Shown here in pieces: positions 1-11,404 of a stretch of DNA of 34,453 nucleotides. Source of the DNA: Chara braunii (lineage: Eukaryota; Streptophyta; Charophyceae; Charales; Characeae); NCBI GenBank assembly GCA_003427395.1, contig BFEA01000088.1, positions 3,494,375-3,528,827 on the forward strand. The letters run 5' to 3'. How positions within the stretch are numbered: position 1 is the stretch's first letter; every line of letters begins with the position of its first letter. Under the pieces are notes generated by a model, which was not told the DNA's origin, made no database searches, and saw only the letters and a program-made list of their open reading frames with translations. The position numbers were made by a program, and so were the translations under genes.

Positions 1-2698
1 AATCAAAGAAACATGACTGGGTGTGTGTGTGTTTGTCTGCGCATTTTTGTTAATTTGTTTTTTACAATGATCAATCAATCACTCAATCGATCGATCAATC
101 AATCAAGCAATCGATCAATCAATCAATCAATCAGCCAACCAATCAATCGACCAATCAATCATCAATGAACCAATAAATAAATAAATCAATCAGTAAATCA
201 AGTTGTTTTTGTTTTCTTTTACCCAAACAAGAAAAAAGGTTTCTACTTTTATTTATATTTTTTTCGTTTGGGGGGGTACCCCTCAACTCCAGCAACCCCC
301 TTCCGACTTCGGATTTTGAAGGCCGCCCCCGAAGGACTCGGAATGGGCACGTACGGCTGTACATACGGCCCGTACATCAGCCAGAGGGCCGTACGGACGG
401 CCCGTGTCCTTCCGACGGGCACGTAGTCACGGTGGCATTCTTGCAAATGCTGGTGACTAGCTAGGCTGGCAGATCAGGACAGGGGAGGTAGGACGATGTT
501 TTACCCGTTTTGCATTCACAAAGCAGGCTGGTAAAGCTCCATAGCTGTGTTCAGCTGGAATGCATACATGGAAAACTCTCAACGGGCATGTGGGTGTACT
601 TGGGCATCAGATCTAAAGCATTGGATGAAAATGTCATGCGGCTGTCAGAGAATGATGGTATCCCCCCAGCACCAGCTGGTAGAGATATCGTCCATGCAAT
701 TTTCATTGATGGTGTCTACATGCCCTAGAAGATCTGCATTTCCCATCTACGACATCGACTATTATGGCATGTACGGGCCCATCATGTGCCGTGCTGAGAC
801 CCACATGAGCAGGGAGGAAAAGGACGGCGCTTGGCCATCACCAGCAATAGCGATTTGTCACTTGCTGTGAGAGCAGTTCTACCACTTCAACACATTATGA
901 TCCCATGATTCTTGAAGAAAGCTGGAGTGAGTTGACGCTGGCCATTGGCACATCCGTTGAGCAAAAATATGTGAGTTGTAGATCGGTAGTCATCATTCCA
1001 ATCTTGGCTACGCTCGGCTGACAACCAGTGTGCTGAGAGGTTCATTCTCTCAAACAGAACGGAAGGACAAAGAGCCACACCCCATTCCATTCTTGCAATC
1101 CGCATTCCCGGGATTTCTCCATACCATGATCTCAGTGAGTTGATCACTATAATACGGTGAAGACAACTTGAAATCAAGGCAATGCTCAGCAATTGCAACC
1201 CCCTCCTTGAACAGGACATTCATCGCAACCAGTCCATTGCTTGTTGTCTTGCTGCCCTCTGCTCTGCATAAGCTATGGCCCACACGTTCCAGGTGAAATC
1301 TCGTTTTCACAACCGATCTACTGCTTGTCATGCGTCAATCGTGCATGATTCTCCGCTCTGCATAGGTTGCTACCAGTGTCCTAAGAGGTCAATTCCCAGA
1401 CAGGATAGGCAAGAAAAAGGGGCACACCCTCCTTGCAACCTGCCAATGATACATTAGTGTTTCCACAACAACTCCGATGGTACGATGTTCATGAGAAGGT
1501 ATCGAAGCGGAATTAAGAGAATGTGCTGCAGTTGCAGTGCGTTCAAGCTATACCATTTACAAGTGGCCCAGCATTCGTTTTCTCGCTGCAGATCTGGTCT
1601 GGAGATAGTGCATTTGTGTGCTCTGCTCCCCTCCTAAGACTCCATGGGTCTAGTCATCAATTTCTTGGACTTCGATCCTGCTGTGTTGGTGTTCGTCCTT
1701 GGAAACTCGGAAATAGCTCTCAGCATACTGCCATTTCCGAATTTGAGTCGTAAACCACTCATCATGAGTGATGACAATCAGCTGAAAGTTCTCTTGCGCC
1801 TTCCGTTCCTCAACAACTCTGCGCACGCTCAGATTATCACTCGCATCCCTTGATCACACTGGTTCACACTCCGATGAACCTGGTCGTTATCAGAGCCATG
1901 TTCGTTTCACTGTCTTCTATCGTCTGTGTGTGCTCTCNTGCNCGGGCAAGATNAATGATTAACGGCAATGTNGCACNTTCCCCTGNNNCATGCAACANCG
2001 AGCAGATCTTGAGANAAACCCGCTTGANGGCCTGCTAGCTACTGATAGCAGGCGCGCAGNCAGATCTGTTATGGGTGTAAAGACGAAATATTTTCTTTTT
2101 CATAAATACCTGCTGCTTGGTCTATCAAACTGGGTGANAGGGGAGGGTTGCGCCTNGTNTGCTNGAGCANATCTNTAGCAAGTTCTCTTCATCATGTTGT
2201 GGGTTGGTACGTGTACCCTCCATCTGACTAGTTACTCTGTACCTCTCTCCCAGCCACAGACCCACTTCCATACCATGAATGCCCCACCATAGCCAATGCT
2301 GCAGCAACGCCCGCTTGACCGCTGGAGCTGGCAGGCACAAAGAGTCACCAGCCGGTCATTCTCGTGAGCTGCGGACATCTGGTCCACTGTCCCTGGTGCG
2401 CTGCGTACGCCTGGTATGCTTCCCAGTTCCCCCATTCCCAATGAATCCAACATGCTCTGTCCCAGGCTATATCCTGATAGCGCAGGCCCGCATGGTCCCT
2501 TGCCCCTTTTTCGGAGCGGTACCGACGGTACCGAAACTGCAGGCCTGGTATTTGGGCATCACAACAGGAAGGCCCTTGGCCCAAGCACTTGGAACCCTCA
2601 ATACAGGCCCTGGATCCAGACCCAGCAGACCACACATGGCATCAGCGGTATCAGCATCCTTGCAGTAGGCCTTCCTGCTGATTGAGAAGCCGGCCATT
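1..2698. other. Non-genic, repeat-bearing sequence
   Basis: No reading frame in this stretch resembles a protein I recognise; the open frames are short, overlap on both strands and lack domain motifs. Ambiguous bases are scattered from 1938 to 2175, so frames there are unreliable. A tetranucleotide repeat lies near the left edge and is listed separately. Confidence 0.6.
61..205. repeat. Imperfect tetranucleotide microsatellite (ATCA/ATCG-type)
   Basis: The sequence is dominated by tandem AATC/ATCA units with ATCG and ACCA variants, passing into AATA units near 170-185. It is a simple-sequence repeat with no coding signal. Confidence 0.85.
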
Positions 2699-2718
2699 AA
2701 AAAAAAAAAAAAAAAAAA
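2699..2718 (+). repeat. A20 homopolymer
   Basis: A run of 20 adenines is flanked on both sides by a related phrase: gattgagaagcc ends shortly before the run and gattgagaaacc follows it. This could be the tail of a small retroposed sequence or simple slippage at a duplicated motif. No complete SINE could be delimited. Confidence 0.6.
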
Positions 2719-3089
2719 GGCCTGCAGAAGGGTCCCGTCGATTGAGAAACCAACCCCGCACCAAACCAGCGATCGTCGAAGTAGTATGTGGGTGGCGATA
2801 CCAGGGCTGAACCAGTGCTGTTGCCGCAGATGGTCTGCCCGGAGATAAACTGATGCTGCAATAATCTCTGACATGTTAATGAAAATCCATGGCGTCGCTG
2901 AGCCATCGTCGTCGTAACCCCGTGTGAAACAGAGTAAACTGGCCTGGGGATGGCAATACAGACTCGAGTGTCTTTGCCAGGATGATTTTATTGCACCATC
3001 ATAGCCGTTGTGTATCCAACGTCTCGATGTACTCCGTCCAGTACCAACGTGTCCGCCCAGTGGTGCACACTCTGGATTAAGCAACAATC

Positions 3090-3310
3090 CATGGAAACAA
3101 GCAATCCCACGCGATATCCAGCAAGCGCATAAACACAAATATTGGTGGTGCGTGCACACGAACTGATGGGCCATAATCAGAGCAGTAAAGTAGGCAACAT
3201 CGGGGTTCGTGCTGTCAAGGAACATAACCATAAAGAAAAATGAAGTCACAATAGTAATCAGGCATTTCTGGTTCATTTTTATCATTCTTTAATTTATCTC
3301 TGATTTTTCA
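3090..3310 (-). pseudogene. Peptide-like repeat, copy 1 (hydrophobic N-terminus, Cys-rich)
   Basis: On the minus strand an ATG at 3285 (or 3276) opens a frame with a signal-peptide-like start: a Lys/Gln-containing n-region, then a hydrophobic core including SFFFMVMFL. A short Cys/His-rich stretch with CLCACW follows. The frame stays open to 2467 but there it reads through the A20 tract, so only the first 60-70 codons are of interest. Diverged sequence at 3427-3640 aligns with it about 310 bp away, including the hydrophobic core and the ACW motif. I do not recognise the family. Either an old duplicated small secreted-peptide gene or a chance open frame in a noncoding repeat is possible. Confidence 0.25.
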
Positions 3311-3426
3311 TTTTCATTGTCAAAACAAATAAAATAGATGAATAAATCCCCGACTGTCCTAGCTGCGTGCATACTGCACCAGGGCAGCAAAAATCGAGAA
3401 AATGGCAGACTCCACACAGTGCCCCA

Positions 3427-3640
3427 GCAAGCTCATAAACATAACTATAAAATAGGGACGCGCACACATGAATGGAAGGGCTGACAATCAAGGCCACAGA
3501 ACAGGCAAATCGTGCTTGCGGTAGCGAGAAGCATCATCATGGAGAAAAATAAAATAACAGCAATAATCAGTACTTTGATTCTCTTTTATCGTTCTCCCAA
3601 TTTATTCATGGTTTTTTATTTTGTTATTAAAATAGCGAAT
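3427..3640 (-). pseudogene. Peptide-like repeat, copy 2 (degenerate)
   Basis: This is the diverged partner of the 3090-3310 repeat. Read on the minus strand, it keeps a hydrophobic core (LIIAVILFFSMMMLL) followed by a Cys-containing stretch. It has lost the aligned start codon, has a one-base shift beside it, and meets a stop soon after. DNA similarity continues upstream of the presumed start, so the repeat unit is larger than the peptide frame. Confidence 0.25.
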
Positions 3641-4259
3641 CTCGGACCAATCCGGTGGAGCAGAACCGAGCGCGTAGGAGTCTGTGCGCGCATTTCTGAC
3701 AAAAATCAGTGGAAACAAAAATAGGGATAAAATGGGCTGAAACAAAGGGCGTCAAGGATGACCAAAACGATCCTCCCGCCAGCCCGAAAGTAGGGCTAGT
3801 GTTAGCACGTAAGTCAGCGACAGACAGGGGTTGGCCCAGACACCCTAATTTCCTATCGCGCGTTGGACAAAAGGAACCTCAAAAGCGTGCTCACCTAGCC
3901 GACACTGAACCCTAACCTTTCCGGTGGCCGACTGACTTTGGCCGCCCGACAACGGAAGGTTGTGTAGTATGTGTATGTTCATGGTCAGGGTGCGTTGTGT
4001 TCATGGGAAGATGCTAGTAATGAGAACGGCTAAGGTAAGACGCAAGGGAGTGATAAAATCATGTAACGGATCATCTCTTTTTCTGAGCTTTTCGTTGTTC
4101 TTATGGTATGGTTTCTGTGCCTCTCTGTTATTGTGATGCGGTCCACTGGTGCAGGTGATGTTGTGTTGCTGAGCCCGGCGTGTGCCAGCTTTGACGAGTT
4201 CAATGACTTCACTCACAGAGGTAGAGTGTTTGCTGAGCTTGCAAACGGCTCGTCAAAAA
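3641..4259. other. No gene seen
   Basis: Only short open frames without recognisable motifs occur here, and nothing structured was seen before the minisatellite begins. Confidence 0.5.
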
Positions 4260-4555
4260 ACTAGTTGCTTAGAGCAAGCAACCAAGCTAAGGGAGGCAGT
4301 GACGTAAGCTATCTAGGAAAGCTAGCTAATGACGAAACTGAGCTAAGCAGATTTACTACGATCATAAGCTAGCTAATAAGCCATCTAAGGAAACTAGCTA
4401 ATCGTAACGCTAAGGAAACAAAGGAAACTAGCTAATGACATAAGCTAGCTAATGACAAAAGTAAGCTAAGGCAACTAGCTGATGACGTAAGCCAGCTATG
4501 AACGCTAACTAATCCAAAGCTAGTGGAACAAACTGGGAAACAAGCTAGCTTAATC
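4260..4555. repeat. Degenerate AGCTAGCTAA-type minisatellite
   Basis: The motif aagctagctaatgac and close variants recur roughly every 15-35 bp over nearly 300 bp, for example aagctagctaataag, aaactagctaatcg and taagctagctaatgac. The core AGCTAGCT is self-complementary, so both strands carry the same motif. There is no coding signal. Confidence 0.8.
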
Positions 4556-4781
4556 ATCGTTTGTTTTGACATGTACGTTGGCATCTGCTGTTTCGACATT
4601 GGTCAGCGATCAGTCATCGTCTTTCTTGTGGTGGACCTCAATTGTCCTGGCCTGCCAAGTACGGATCTATACAATGAGCAAGGCGACAGTAGTCACAGAT
4701 CTCTCCAGGACATTTCAGGCTCCTCTTTGGACAGGAAAGGATGGGCAGAAAGTTTGGAAGAGAGGCAGACCGAGGCACGGG

Positions 4782-4783
<2 letters not shown>

Positions 4784-4863
<80 letters not shown>
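4784..4863. repeat. (GA)n microsatellite, about 80 bp
   Basis: This is an uninterrupted GA dinucleotide tract preceded by a short G run. It produces artefactual Arg-Glu and Ser-Leu repeat frames on the two strands. Confidence 0.97.
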
Positions 4864-4864
<1 letters not shown>

Positions 4865-6320
4865 GTGGGGAGGAGTGAGAAAGAGAGAAAGCATGGGGCC
4901 TCGCGCCACTACTCTCGACTCATCTCGAGAATCCAGAGTCAATCTTGAGTTGTCAGACTTGATTTCAAGAGAAATGGACGCCTTGTTCCACATTACTCTC
5001 TACACAATAACTCTCGATCGCAATATTCTCGAGAGACTTCCAATTTCCTTCTTCTGAACACATGACGGTAAGGAAAAAAGAACAAAAAAATAGAAAAGAA
5101 AATGACAGCTGGGTCCCAGTGCACCGCTCACTGTCGACAATCAAGGATTCAAGGCTGGAAGAGGACCATCAGTTTTCGAGAGTGTGGAGACTTTCGAGAG
5201 GCATCTCAGAGGAATCTTTCTGACAGCTCTCAAATTTTGAGAGTTTTCGACCGAGGGTCAAGTGGAGCAGAGGGCCACTCGACGAAAAACATAAAGAGTG
5301 GCAGAGCGAGGCCATGAGCAGAGTAGGCAGCTGCATGGACATAACTGTAGTTGTGCAGATCTCATGGTCACCTGTGAGGAACCTGTATGTAGAAATTTCA
5401 AATTTATGACCGAAAAAAAATTGTCACCTTTGTTTAACAGTTCTATCTTTGGCAACAGTTCAGGAGATTGAGTGCCCCCCCCCCCTTCACCTGCCTTTAC
5501 CCAGAGTGAATGAGGAAAGGGAGCAAAGGGCCCAGTGGTAGACTGGGGAAAAGGGTTAGAAGGAGGGATGGGGGTTGAAGGGGGCGAGAGGGGATGGGAG
5601 AGTGCAGATTTGGCACCAGGTTATGGGTTCTCGAATCAAGCGCCCCCGAATGGGGTGAAGAGGTGCTGAAGCCGTCTATATACTCATGTGAAAAGGGACA
5701 CTAGATGGGCTGCTAGTGGTGGGGGCTCGTATCACACCGCTAGCAGTACCAACTGGTGTTTTTCAAAAAAAAAAAAAAAGAGTTCGTTGTCTGGAGTTGA
5801 AGGTCCATTTCATGGCAAAAGCAAGGAAGCAACTGTAGGTAGGAGGTTGCAAGGCAGGTAGGAATTATCACATTCCTCTACAATCGTGAGGGCACACGGG
5901 GGGGGGGGAAGGGGTCAGGGAACTCCGCAGCCGGTCGCAGCGGGACTCCAGGATCCACCACCGTTCAGTCCAGCCTATAGTTCCTAGGCACGCCCCCCCC
6001 AAACGCCCCCTGTTCCCCCCCCAGTCCGGCCTGGCAGGGGGCATCCCCTGACCATGTCACCTCCCCCAACCATCCTCCCCTGCTTCCACCCAGCCAACCA
6101 TTGCAAAAGGTTGTAATGATCCGGTTTATATCCCGTTGCGCCTTCCATCTCCAATACGCACCGTCGCCACCAGATGACCCATAAGACAGCACGCCTCCCC
6201 ACCCGAAACAGATTCTCAAGGACAAACACATGATCCACGTCTGTGTCCTGTCGCAGGCCAGGCGGCTCAGGCAAAACGTGGCAGTTACCCAGTGATATCG
6301 GCTGCACCCTGGCCGTTACA
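4864..6320. other. Non-genic sequence with homopolymer runs
   Basis: No coding region is recognised. 4900-5260 is rich in CTCGAG/TCTCGAG-like motifs in both orientations, possibly a decayed inverted structure. C or G runs occur near 5477 and 5900, and an A15 run lies at 5765-5779 just downstream of a tRNA B-box-like phrase (ggttctcgaatc, 5626-5637). That last arrangement is reminiscent of a SINE, but no A box was found. Confidence 0.5.
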
Positions 6321-6360
6321 TTCATCTGGTGGCTCTACAGTTCATCTGGTGGCTCTACAG
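6321..6360. repeat. Perfect 2 x 20-bp tandem duplication
   Basis: The 20-mer ttcatctggtggctctacag occurs twice head-to-tail with no mismatch. The surrounding DNA is non-genic. Confidence 0.95.
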
Positions 6361-6972
6361 TTAGCTGTTCAGCTAACCCCCTAGCCCGTGCTGGGGCAGT
6401 CAATGCTTGATGGACCCGGTTTCCAGCATCTATTGTTTTGTTTTTTACACTAAATGGTTGGCCCGTTTTTCCAGCAGGCGGCCCAGTTTGTGTAGCGGCA
6501 CTGCTCGGTGGGACGGGGAACAGAAGTGGATCACTGGTGCCCCCCAGTGACCTCGGCTGGGCTCCAGACCTGGGCTTCAGAGCTAGGAATGCAGGGAGAT
6601 TGGGATGGGACGCTGGACCCGGTTTCCAGCATCTGTGTTGTGACTGAGCTTATTCATGTAAGGGACGCTGGACCTGTTTTCCAGCAGGTGCTGCTCCCCA
6701 CCAATAGATGGAGCATCCCCGGAGTGCCAGCAGTGTCTGCTCTTATCAGCACCACTAGCATCTCCCGGGCTGTGTTTAAAATAATAATAATTAAAAAAAA
6801 AAAAAAAAAGGAAGGCAGGTAGGAATGATAGGCGGAGACCTGAATTGGGCAACAGCCCCCAAGCATCACTCTTGACTGAAAGTCATGGGCAATATGTTTC
6901 ATCTCAATTTTGCCGAGCAGGACTACTGCATTGTTTTTTTGGCCAACTTCTCTTCTTGGCTAATTTCTGCAT
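6361..6972. other. Non-genic sequence with A17 run
   Basis: The phrase gacccggtttccagcatct occurs at about 6413 and again at about 6613, with a related ttttccagcagg downstream of each, so this looks like a diverged duplication of roughly 200 bp. A17 at 6793-6809 follows an AATAATAATT stretch. No gene is recognised. Confidence 0.5.
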
Positions 6973-7110
6973 GAGGACATAAGAGGTTCACTGTCCGCAA
7001 ACGCAACTTGGCTCGCCCGGCCGTGCAGCGGGGTGATGCCCCCCGGGCAAGTCGCCTGGGGGTTCTGCACGGGCACCCAGTGCTGGCAAAAATCAGCCCT
7101 TTTTTTTTTC
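6973..7110 (+). repeat. Dispersed repeat, copy 1
   Basis: It starts with gaggacataagaggttcac and continues through a GC-rich block (cttggctcgcccggccgtgc) to aatcagcccttttt. The same order of blocks recurs at 7557-7710. The unit ends in a T-rich tract, and short GGTGGG similarity may continue beyond it. It is probably part of an interspersed repeat family; the class is not known. Confidence 0.75.
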
Positions 7111-7556
7111 GTTTTTTTGGGGGGGGTGGGGGGTTTCTAGAGGTACACGCTGATTTGGCAGTCTCCCTGCAGAGGAGGCCGAGAGGAATTCATTCATGGG
7201 GGAGGCTATCTGGCAGTTAATCCTCCCGTTCCGGGAGCAATCAATGCTGTCCAGGGCTCCGACGTTGATGGGACGGAAGGGTGTTTATTTATTGTATGTA
7301 TCGATGACTTGCCGGTGGAATAGGAACCGGACTGACGCTCCCCAGAATGGATATGGAGAAAAGGACCACACCGTCCTTTTTTTTGGATTAACAATACGAA
7401 ACGACAGCGCATCGCTCATAGTTCTCTATGGCTTGTCTCTTCTTTTTCGTTTTGTGAAAGAAGCAACAAAATAGAGGATGTTTCATTATGATTTTCTTTC
7501 TTCCATGCATTTTCATTTTCTGTTTTCGCAGGTGAAGCCGCAACGGGTCATCTAGT

Positions 7557-7710
7557 GAGGACATAAAAGGTTCACTGTCCACAAATGCAACCCCCAAAAA
7601 GGCTAGGCTACTTGGCTCGCCCGGCCGTGCAGCAGGGCCATGCACCCCGTGCAAGTCGCCTGGGGGTCACCTGCATGGGGCACCCAGTGCAGGCAAGAAT
7701 CAGCCCTTTT
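7557..7710 (+). repeat. Dispersed repeat, copy 2
   Basis: This is the second copy of the 6973-7110 unit, in the same orientation about 584 bp downstream, with small insertions (a ctaggctac-containing segment and a few bases in the GC block). It also ends at cagcccttttt followed by a T-rich tract. Confidence 0.75.
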
Positions 7711-8366
7711 TCTTTCTTTTTTTTATATAGGTGGGTTTTTTTTGTGCATGCCCAGACGTGCCCCTTTCTCTTTTGAATGATGGCTGTCAAAGGGGGGGGG
7801 AGGGGGGCATAAATTGGTTTTCAAGGGGCTAAAGGGGTCTAAAGGCGGGTGCCTTAGTCTGATTCTGTTGGTTTCGTTTTTATCTTCATATCCGTGAGGA
7901 ATTCTGATATAACCCTCAGCCAAAACTCATTTGTATTGCAATTGTACACAGCTTTTTTTTCTATAATTTTTTGATTTTTTTTCTCATTGTTTTTTGCGGT
8001 GGGGCTGCCCGGAACCCTGTCCAGGTTTCATGCCTTGCCGGGCACCCGGGCGTCTGTGCGGGCACAAGTTAGGTGCCCGAGCGCCCAGCAAAACAGCCTA
8101 GCAAAAAGGGTGTTTTGTTTTTCCCTTTTTTGTAATACATTGAAAACAATGAAAAGTCCATTTGAAGAGATTTCTGAAATGGTAAAAAAAACAAAAAAAA
8201 GGATTTCTGAAATGGTCACCACACGCTTTTCTTTTCTTTTTGTTTTTGTTTTTTTTTGTTCTTTTTTTCCCTCTCTGATGCATGCGGGTGTGTGTATGCA
8301 CATATGAAGTGCATCTGTTCTTGCAGAATTACAACTTGTCAGTTCTCAAGCAGATCAGCTGTCAGT

Positions 8367-8484
8367 ATTTTCTCAGGATGACATGAATTACGCAGTATTT
8401 GCTCATATTAAAGTAGACAATGGAGCATTTTCTCAGGATGACATGAATTACGCAGTATTTGCTCATATTGAAGTAGACAATGGA
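8367..8484. repeat. Tandem duplication, 2 x 60 bp
   Basis: The unit beginning attttctcaggatgacatg at 8367 repeats at 8427 with a single visible base change (catattaaag versus catattgaag). It is recent and non-coding. Confidence 0.95.
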
Positions 8485-9324
8485 AAAAAGTAAGGAAAAA
8501 CAAAGGGAGTGGAGCATGATTTGTTAGTACCATCATACCATGGCTACTATGCGGACCCTTGGACTGCAAGTCCTACGTGGCCTGTGGTCGGTAATTGGGA
8601 CGATTGGACGGTTTGAATCTCTCCAGATTAAATTTGAAATGTTCGATATTCAATCTTGTTCTTCACTGATTTTGAATTCAACAGAACCAACAGAAAAGTT
8701 GGGAGGGAGGAGGAAGAGAAGGACAGTCCGGCAAGACTGCCTATGCATGAGAACGGAGAAAACCGATACTCCAGTAGACACACTGCGCCACACATGCAAA
8801 CATAGGTAAACCAAAGCACACCAGTATCCAGAGCGAAAGTAGAAGATATAAAGACAATATAACACCTTCGTCTGGTTGCCAAGTGCGTGAACTGAAAATG
8901 AAACACAACCTTGTGGCCATTCCCCGACGCATTTCGTCTACCCCACATGTAGACTCTTCAGGAGGACAATCCGTATGATCACGAATTGATCACTCATCTA
9001 CACTTGGCGGCCATACCGAAGCCTTGCCTCCTTTATAAACCTAACCCACGCCTTTCCTTCGCCGCCCATGGAGCACACCCATGCCGCCGCCTCCCCACAT
9101 AGGGCAGTGTCCAACCAGCTACTTGAGTGACGCCCGCACTGATCTGCACGATGCCATTTTAGAGTCCCTTGTAACCGTATCATCCGAATTCCCAAATTGC
9201 CATACTACTGAGCGAGCACCGAGAGGACCAGCTGTGAGGGCCAAATCCTTCAAGTACACATGATGCAAGGTGCAAACACACACGAAAGGGTACAAGACCC
9301 ACCAGTGATCAGAACTCGTCGCCG
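8485..9324. other. No gene seen (left flank of retrotransposon)
   Basis: Short open frames only, with no motif recognised. The last bases before 9325 are the left flank of the Ty3/gypsy element. I could not match them to the right flank after 32270 as a target-site duplication. Confidence 0.5.
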
Positions 9325-10136
9325 TGTGACGAGCTACTTTCTGTAAGGCGCCATCTTCTGCGCAACCGAGATGAGGGGGGTACATAGAGGGATCAGGGAT
9401 AAATTGCATGGCAGCCCCTCCTTGATTTTTCGAAGTTTTCTCCTGGGTCCTTTGGGGGAAAGAAGGCAGCGGTTATGGACCTTGGGATAGTAGGTCGGCG
9501 CCTTAGCAAGCGCTGGCGAACAGCTTCGGTTATGGCCTCTTTCTTTTCTTTTCTTTTCTTTCTTTTTCAAATAAGGCATCCGTCTTTTTGGCGCGATAAT
9601 CGCACGGGGAACTCTTTCGGAATTTTGAATTTGGAACGAGCCCGTGTGGGCTCTCGGAATTTCTTTTTGTAATTAGGACTTTAATTAGACTAGGAAATTA
9701 GGTGCGTCGCCGTGCCTAAATTCTAATCTCAACTGTAATCTCTTCTTGCTCCATCCCCGCTACGCAGGTGTAATTGTAATCTTCCCCGTTCTTGAAATTC
9801 CCTTCCCTCATCGCTGCGTACGCTCCCCACTGTCTACCTCATTGGCTAGATCGATGCATGGCCGGATCGAACCGTGGAGTGAGGCTACGTCCCCCACACC
9901 GCGGCCTTGTCATGCACTCGTAGGCACTTCCTTTCTCCCTTCTTTCTTGTTCCTCTGGCAATCCCGACTATTGCGCGTTGATGAGCAAGCTATAAATTCT
10001 GCAAGTGCGATTAATTTCCTCTCTAATCTACTTGGGAGTTAGCGCGGTCGAGAGGATCGGCTAACGTGCAGAAAGACAGTGAGTAGAGAGTTGGGCGATC
10101 CGGCGGGCTGGTGCTGAGTGCGCGGGGTTGACGCGT
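9325..10136 (+). repeat. 5' LTR, first part
   Basis: This matches the 3' LTR from 29549 with a few percent mismatch, starting at TGTGACGAGC (TGTGATGAGC in the 3' copy). It runs to the shared phrase gcggggttgacg, where the nested insertion begins. It lacks a segment of roughly 75 bp present in the 3' LTR at about 29926-30003. A TATAAATT box lies at 9991. Confidence 0.92.
9991..9998 (+). promoter_or_regulatory. TATA-like box 1 in 5' LTR
   Basis: The sequence TATAAATT is conserved at the equivalent place in the 3' LTR (30298). It lies upstream of the point where the 8.3-kb insert separates it from the rest of the LTR. Whether it or the second TATA-like box drives transcription is unknown. Confidence 0.4.
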
Positions 10137-10140
10137 TGTC

Positions 10141-10172
10141 CGAACAGATACCCTTACAAGGGTATCTGTTCG
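10141..10172. repeat. Perfect hairpin at the left end of the nested insert
   Basis: Two perfectly complementary 15-nt arms (left arm cgaacagataccctt) are separated by only 2 nt. The hairpin starts 4 bp inside the insert. No matching hairpin is evident at the right end. Confidence 0.95.
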
Positions 10173-10820
10173 TATTTTGATGCATTTTGGGCCACCCAGT
10201 CGACCCCATGGTTCCAGAATTTCTCGGGCCGTCGGCGAGGTGCCTAAGGGTCAAGGCTAGCCGTCGCGCCACCGCGCTAAGGGATAGGACTCCCGCGCGT
10301 ATTCTAGGCAGTCGTGGGGAGGTGGTGCCTCGGATCGGCCATAAAGGACCGCCTTTATTTTGTTTGACCAAAATATGGGCGGGCGCGTTGGCTTCCGTCC
10401 GCTGCTCGTGTTATCGTTTATCATTGTTAGAGTTATTAATATTGTTATCTTTATTTTTGTTCTATCTCCGATACTATTATTACTATTACCGCACGGGACC
10501 ATCAGCAATTTATCACTGCCGGTCGACGGCGTATGACCACACCGTAGGGTAGACCGGCGACGAGGTGGTGGCGAGCCGTGGGGTTACCAATCAGGGAGAC
10601 CGGCGAGGCGGGAGCAAATGTGGTCGGCAGTCGGTCGGGCCTATGTGAATTTAAAACTTGGAGTAACGAAGTGAGGCCCGTTGGCGTCTGGACCAGGGGC
10701 GGGTGGGCCACCAGTAGATAGCAGTCGTGCGTAGCCGGCCCACTCAAGGTGGCCTCTGGTCCAGGTCATCGGGGCCCGTGACGACGTCGACACACCCATC
10801 CGAAGTGACCACGACCAGCT

Positions 10821-10880
10821 GGCTTAGCCCAGCTGGTACGCCCGCGAACTGTTGAAATGCAAATCAGGCTCGAAGCTAGA
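10821..10880 (+). other. tRNA-like pol III promoter region (A box + B box-like)
   Basis: TAGCCCAGCTGG at 10825-10836 fits the tRNA A-box pattern TRGCNNAGYNGG. GGCTCGAAGC at 10867-10876 is close to the B-box GGTTCGANNC. The 30-nt spacing is normal for a tRNA or tRNA-derived SINE. No clean cloverleaf can be folded, so this is more likely a SINE head or decayed tRNA than a working tRNA. Confidence 0.35.
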
Positions 10881-11240
10881 TGGCCAGGATAAAATGAGCC
10901 TGGATCAGCCAAGGGTAATTTGGCTTACGGAGACGTCTCAGGGAACCACCTGGCTTTGAACTTTGGGCCAGGGTGAGGGCCCTTGACCCTTGGGGACTGG
11001 GTCAGGTCTTTGACCCTTGAACATCGGGCGAGACTGCTGACTCCGAGGGAAGGCCCGGTGGGGCTAACTGGCCGTGGGTCACGATTATTAACAACGCAAG
11101 GGCCTGGACTTAAAGGGGGACAGGTGTGTGCAGGGTAGCTGGCATATCTGGCCCGTTATTTGTGAAGGAAGATAAGGAGTAGACGGGAATGAAGAAGGAG
11201 ATGGTGGTGAAAGGAGAAGGAAAGGAAGTCGGGTGTGGGG

Positions 11241-11242
<2 letters not shown>

Positions 11243-11319
<77 letters not shown>

Positions 11320-11320
11320 N

Positions 11321-11400
<80 letters not shown>
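11243..11400. repeat. (GA)n microsatellite, about 158 bp
   Basis: A GA dinucleotide tract with one ambiguous base at 11320. The long Ser/Leu- and Arg/Glu-rich open frames around 11.1-11.8 kb come from this tract and the flanking purine-rich DNA, not from genes. The true length may differ because such tracts assemble poorly. Confidence 0.97.

Positions 11401-11404
<4 letters not shown>

Noticed and set aside
2467-3090. C-terminal two thirds of a 272-codon minus-strand frame
   Set aside because: It reads through the A20/T20 tract as poly-Phe and has no repeat support; only the first part aligns with the second copy.
4523-5057. Open frames of 140-160 codons around the first GA tract
   Set aside because: Their length depends on the stop-free GA repeat, and the flanking residues show no domain.
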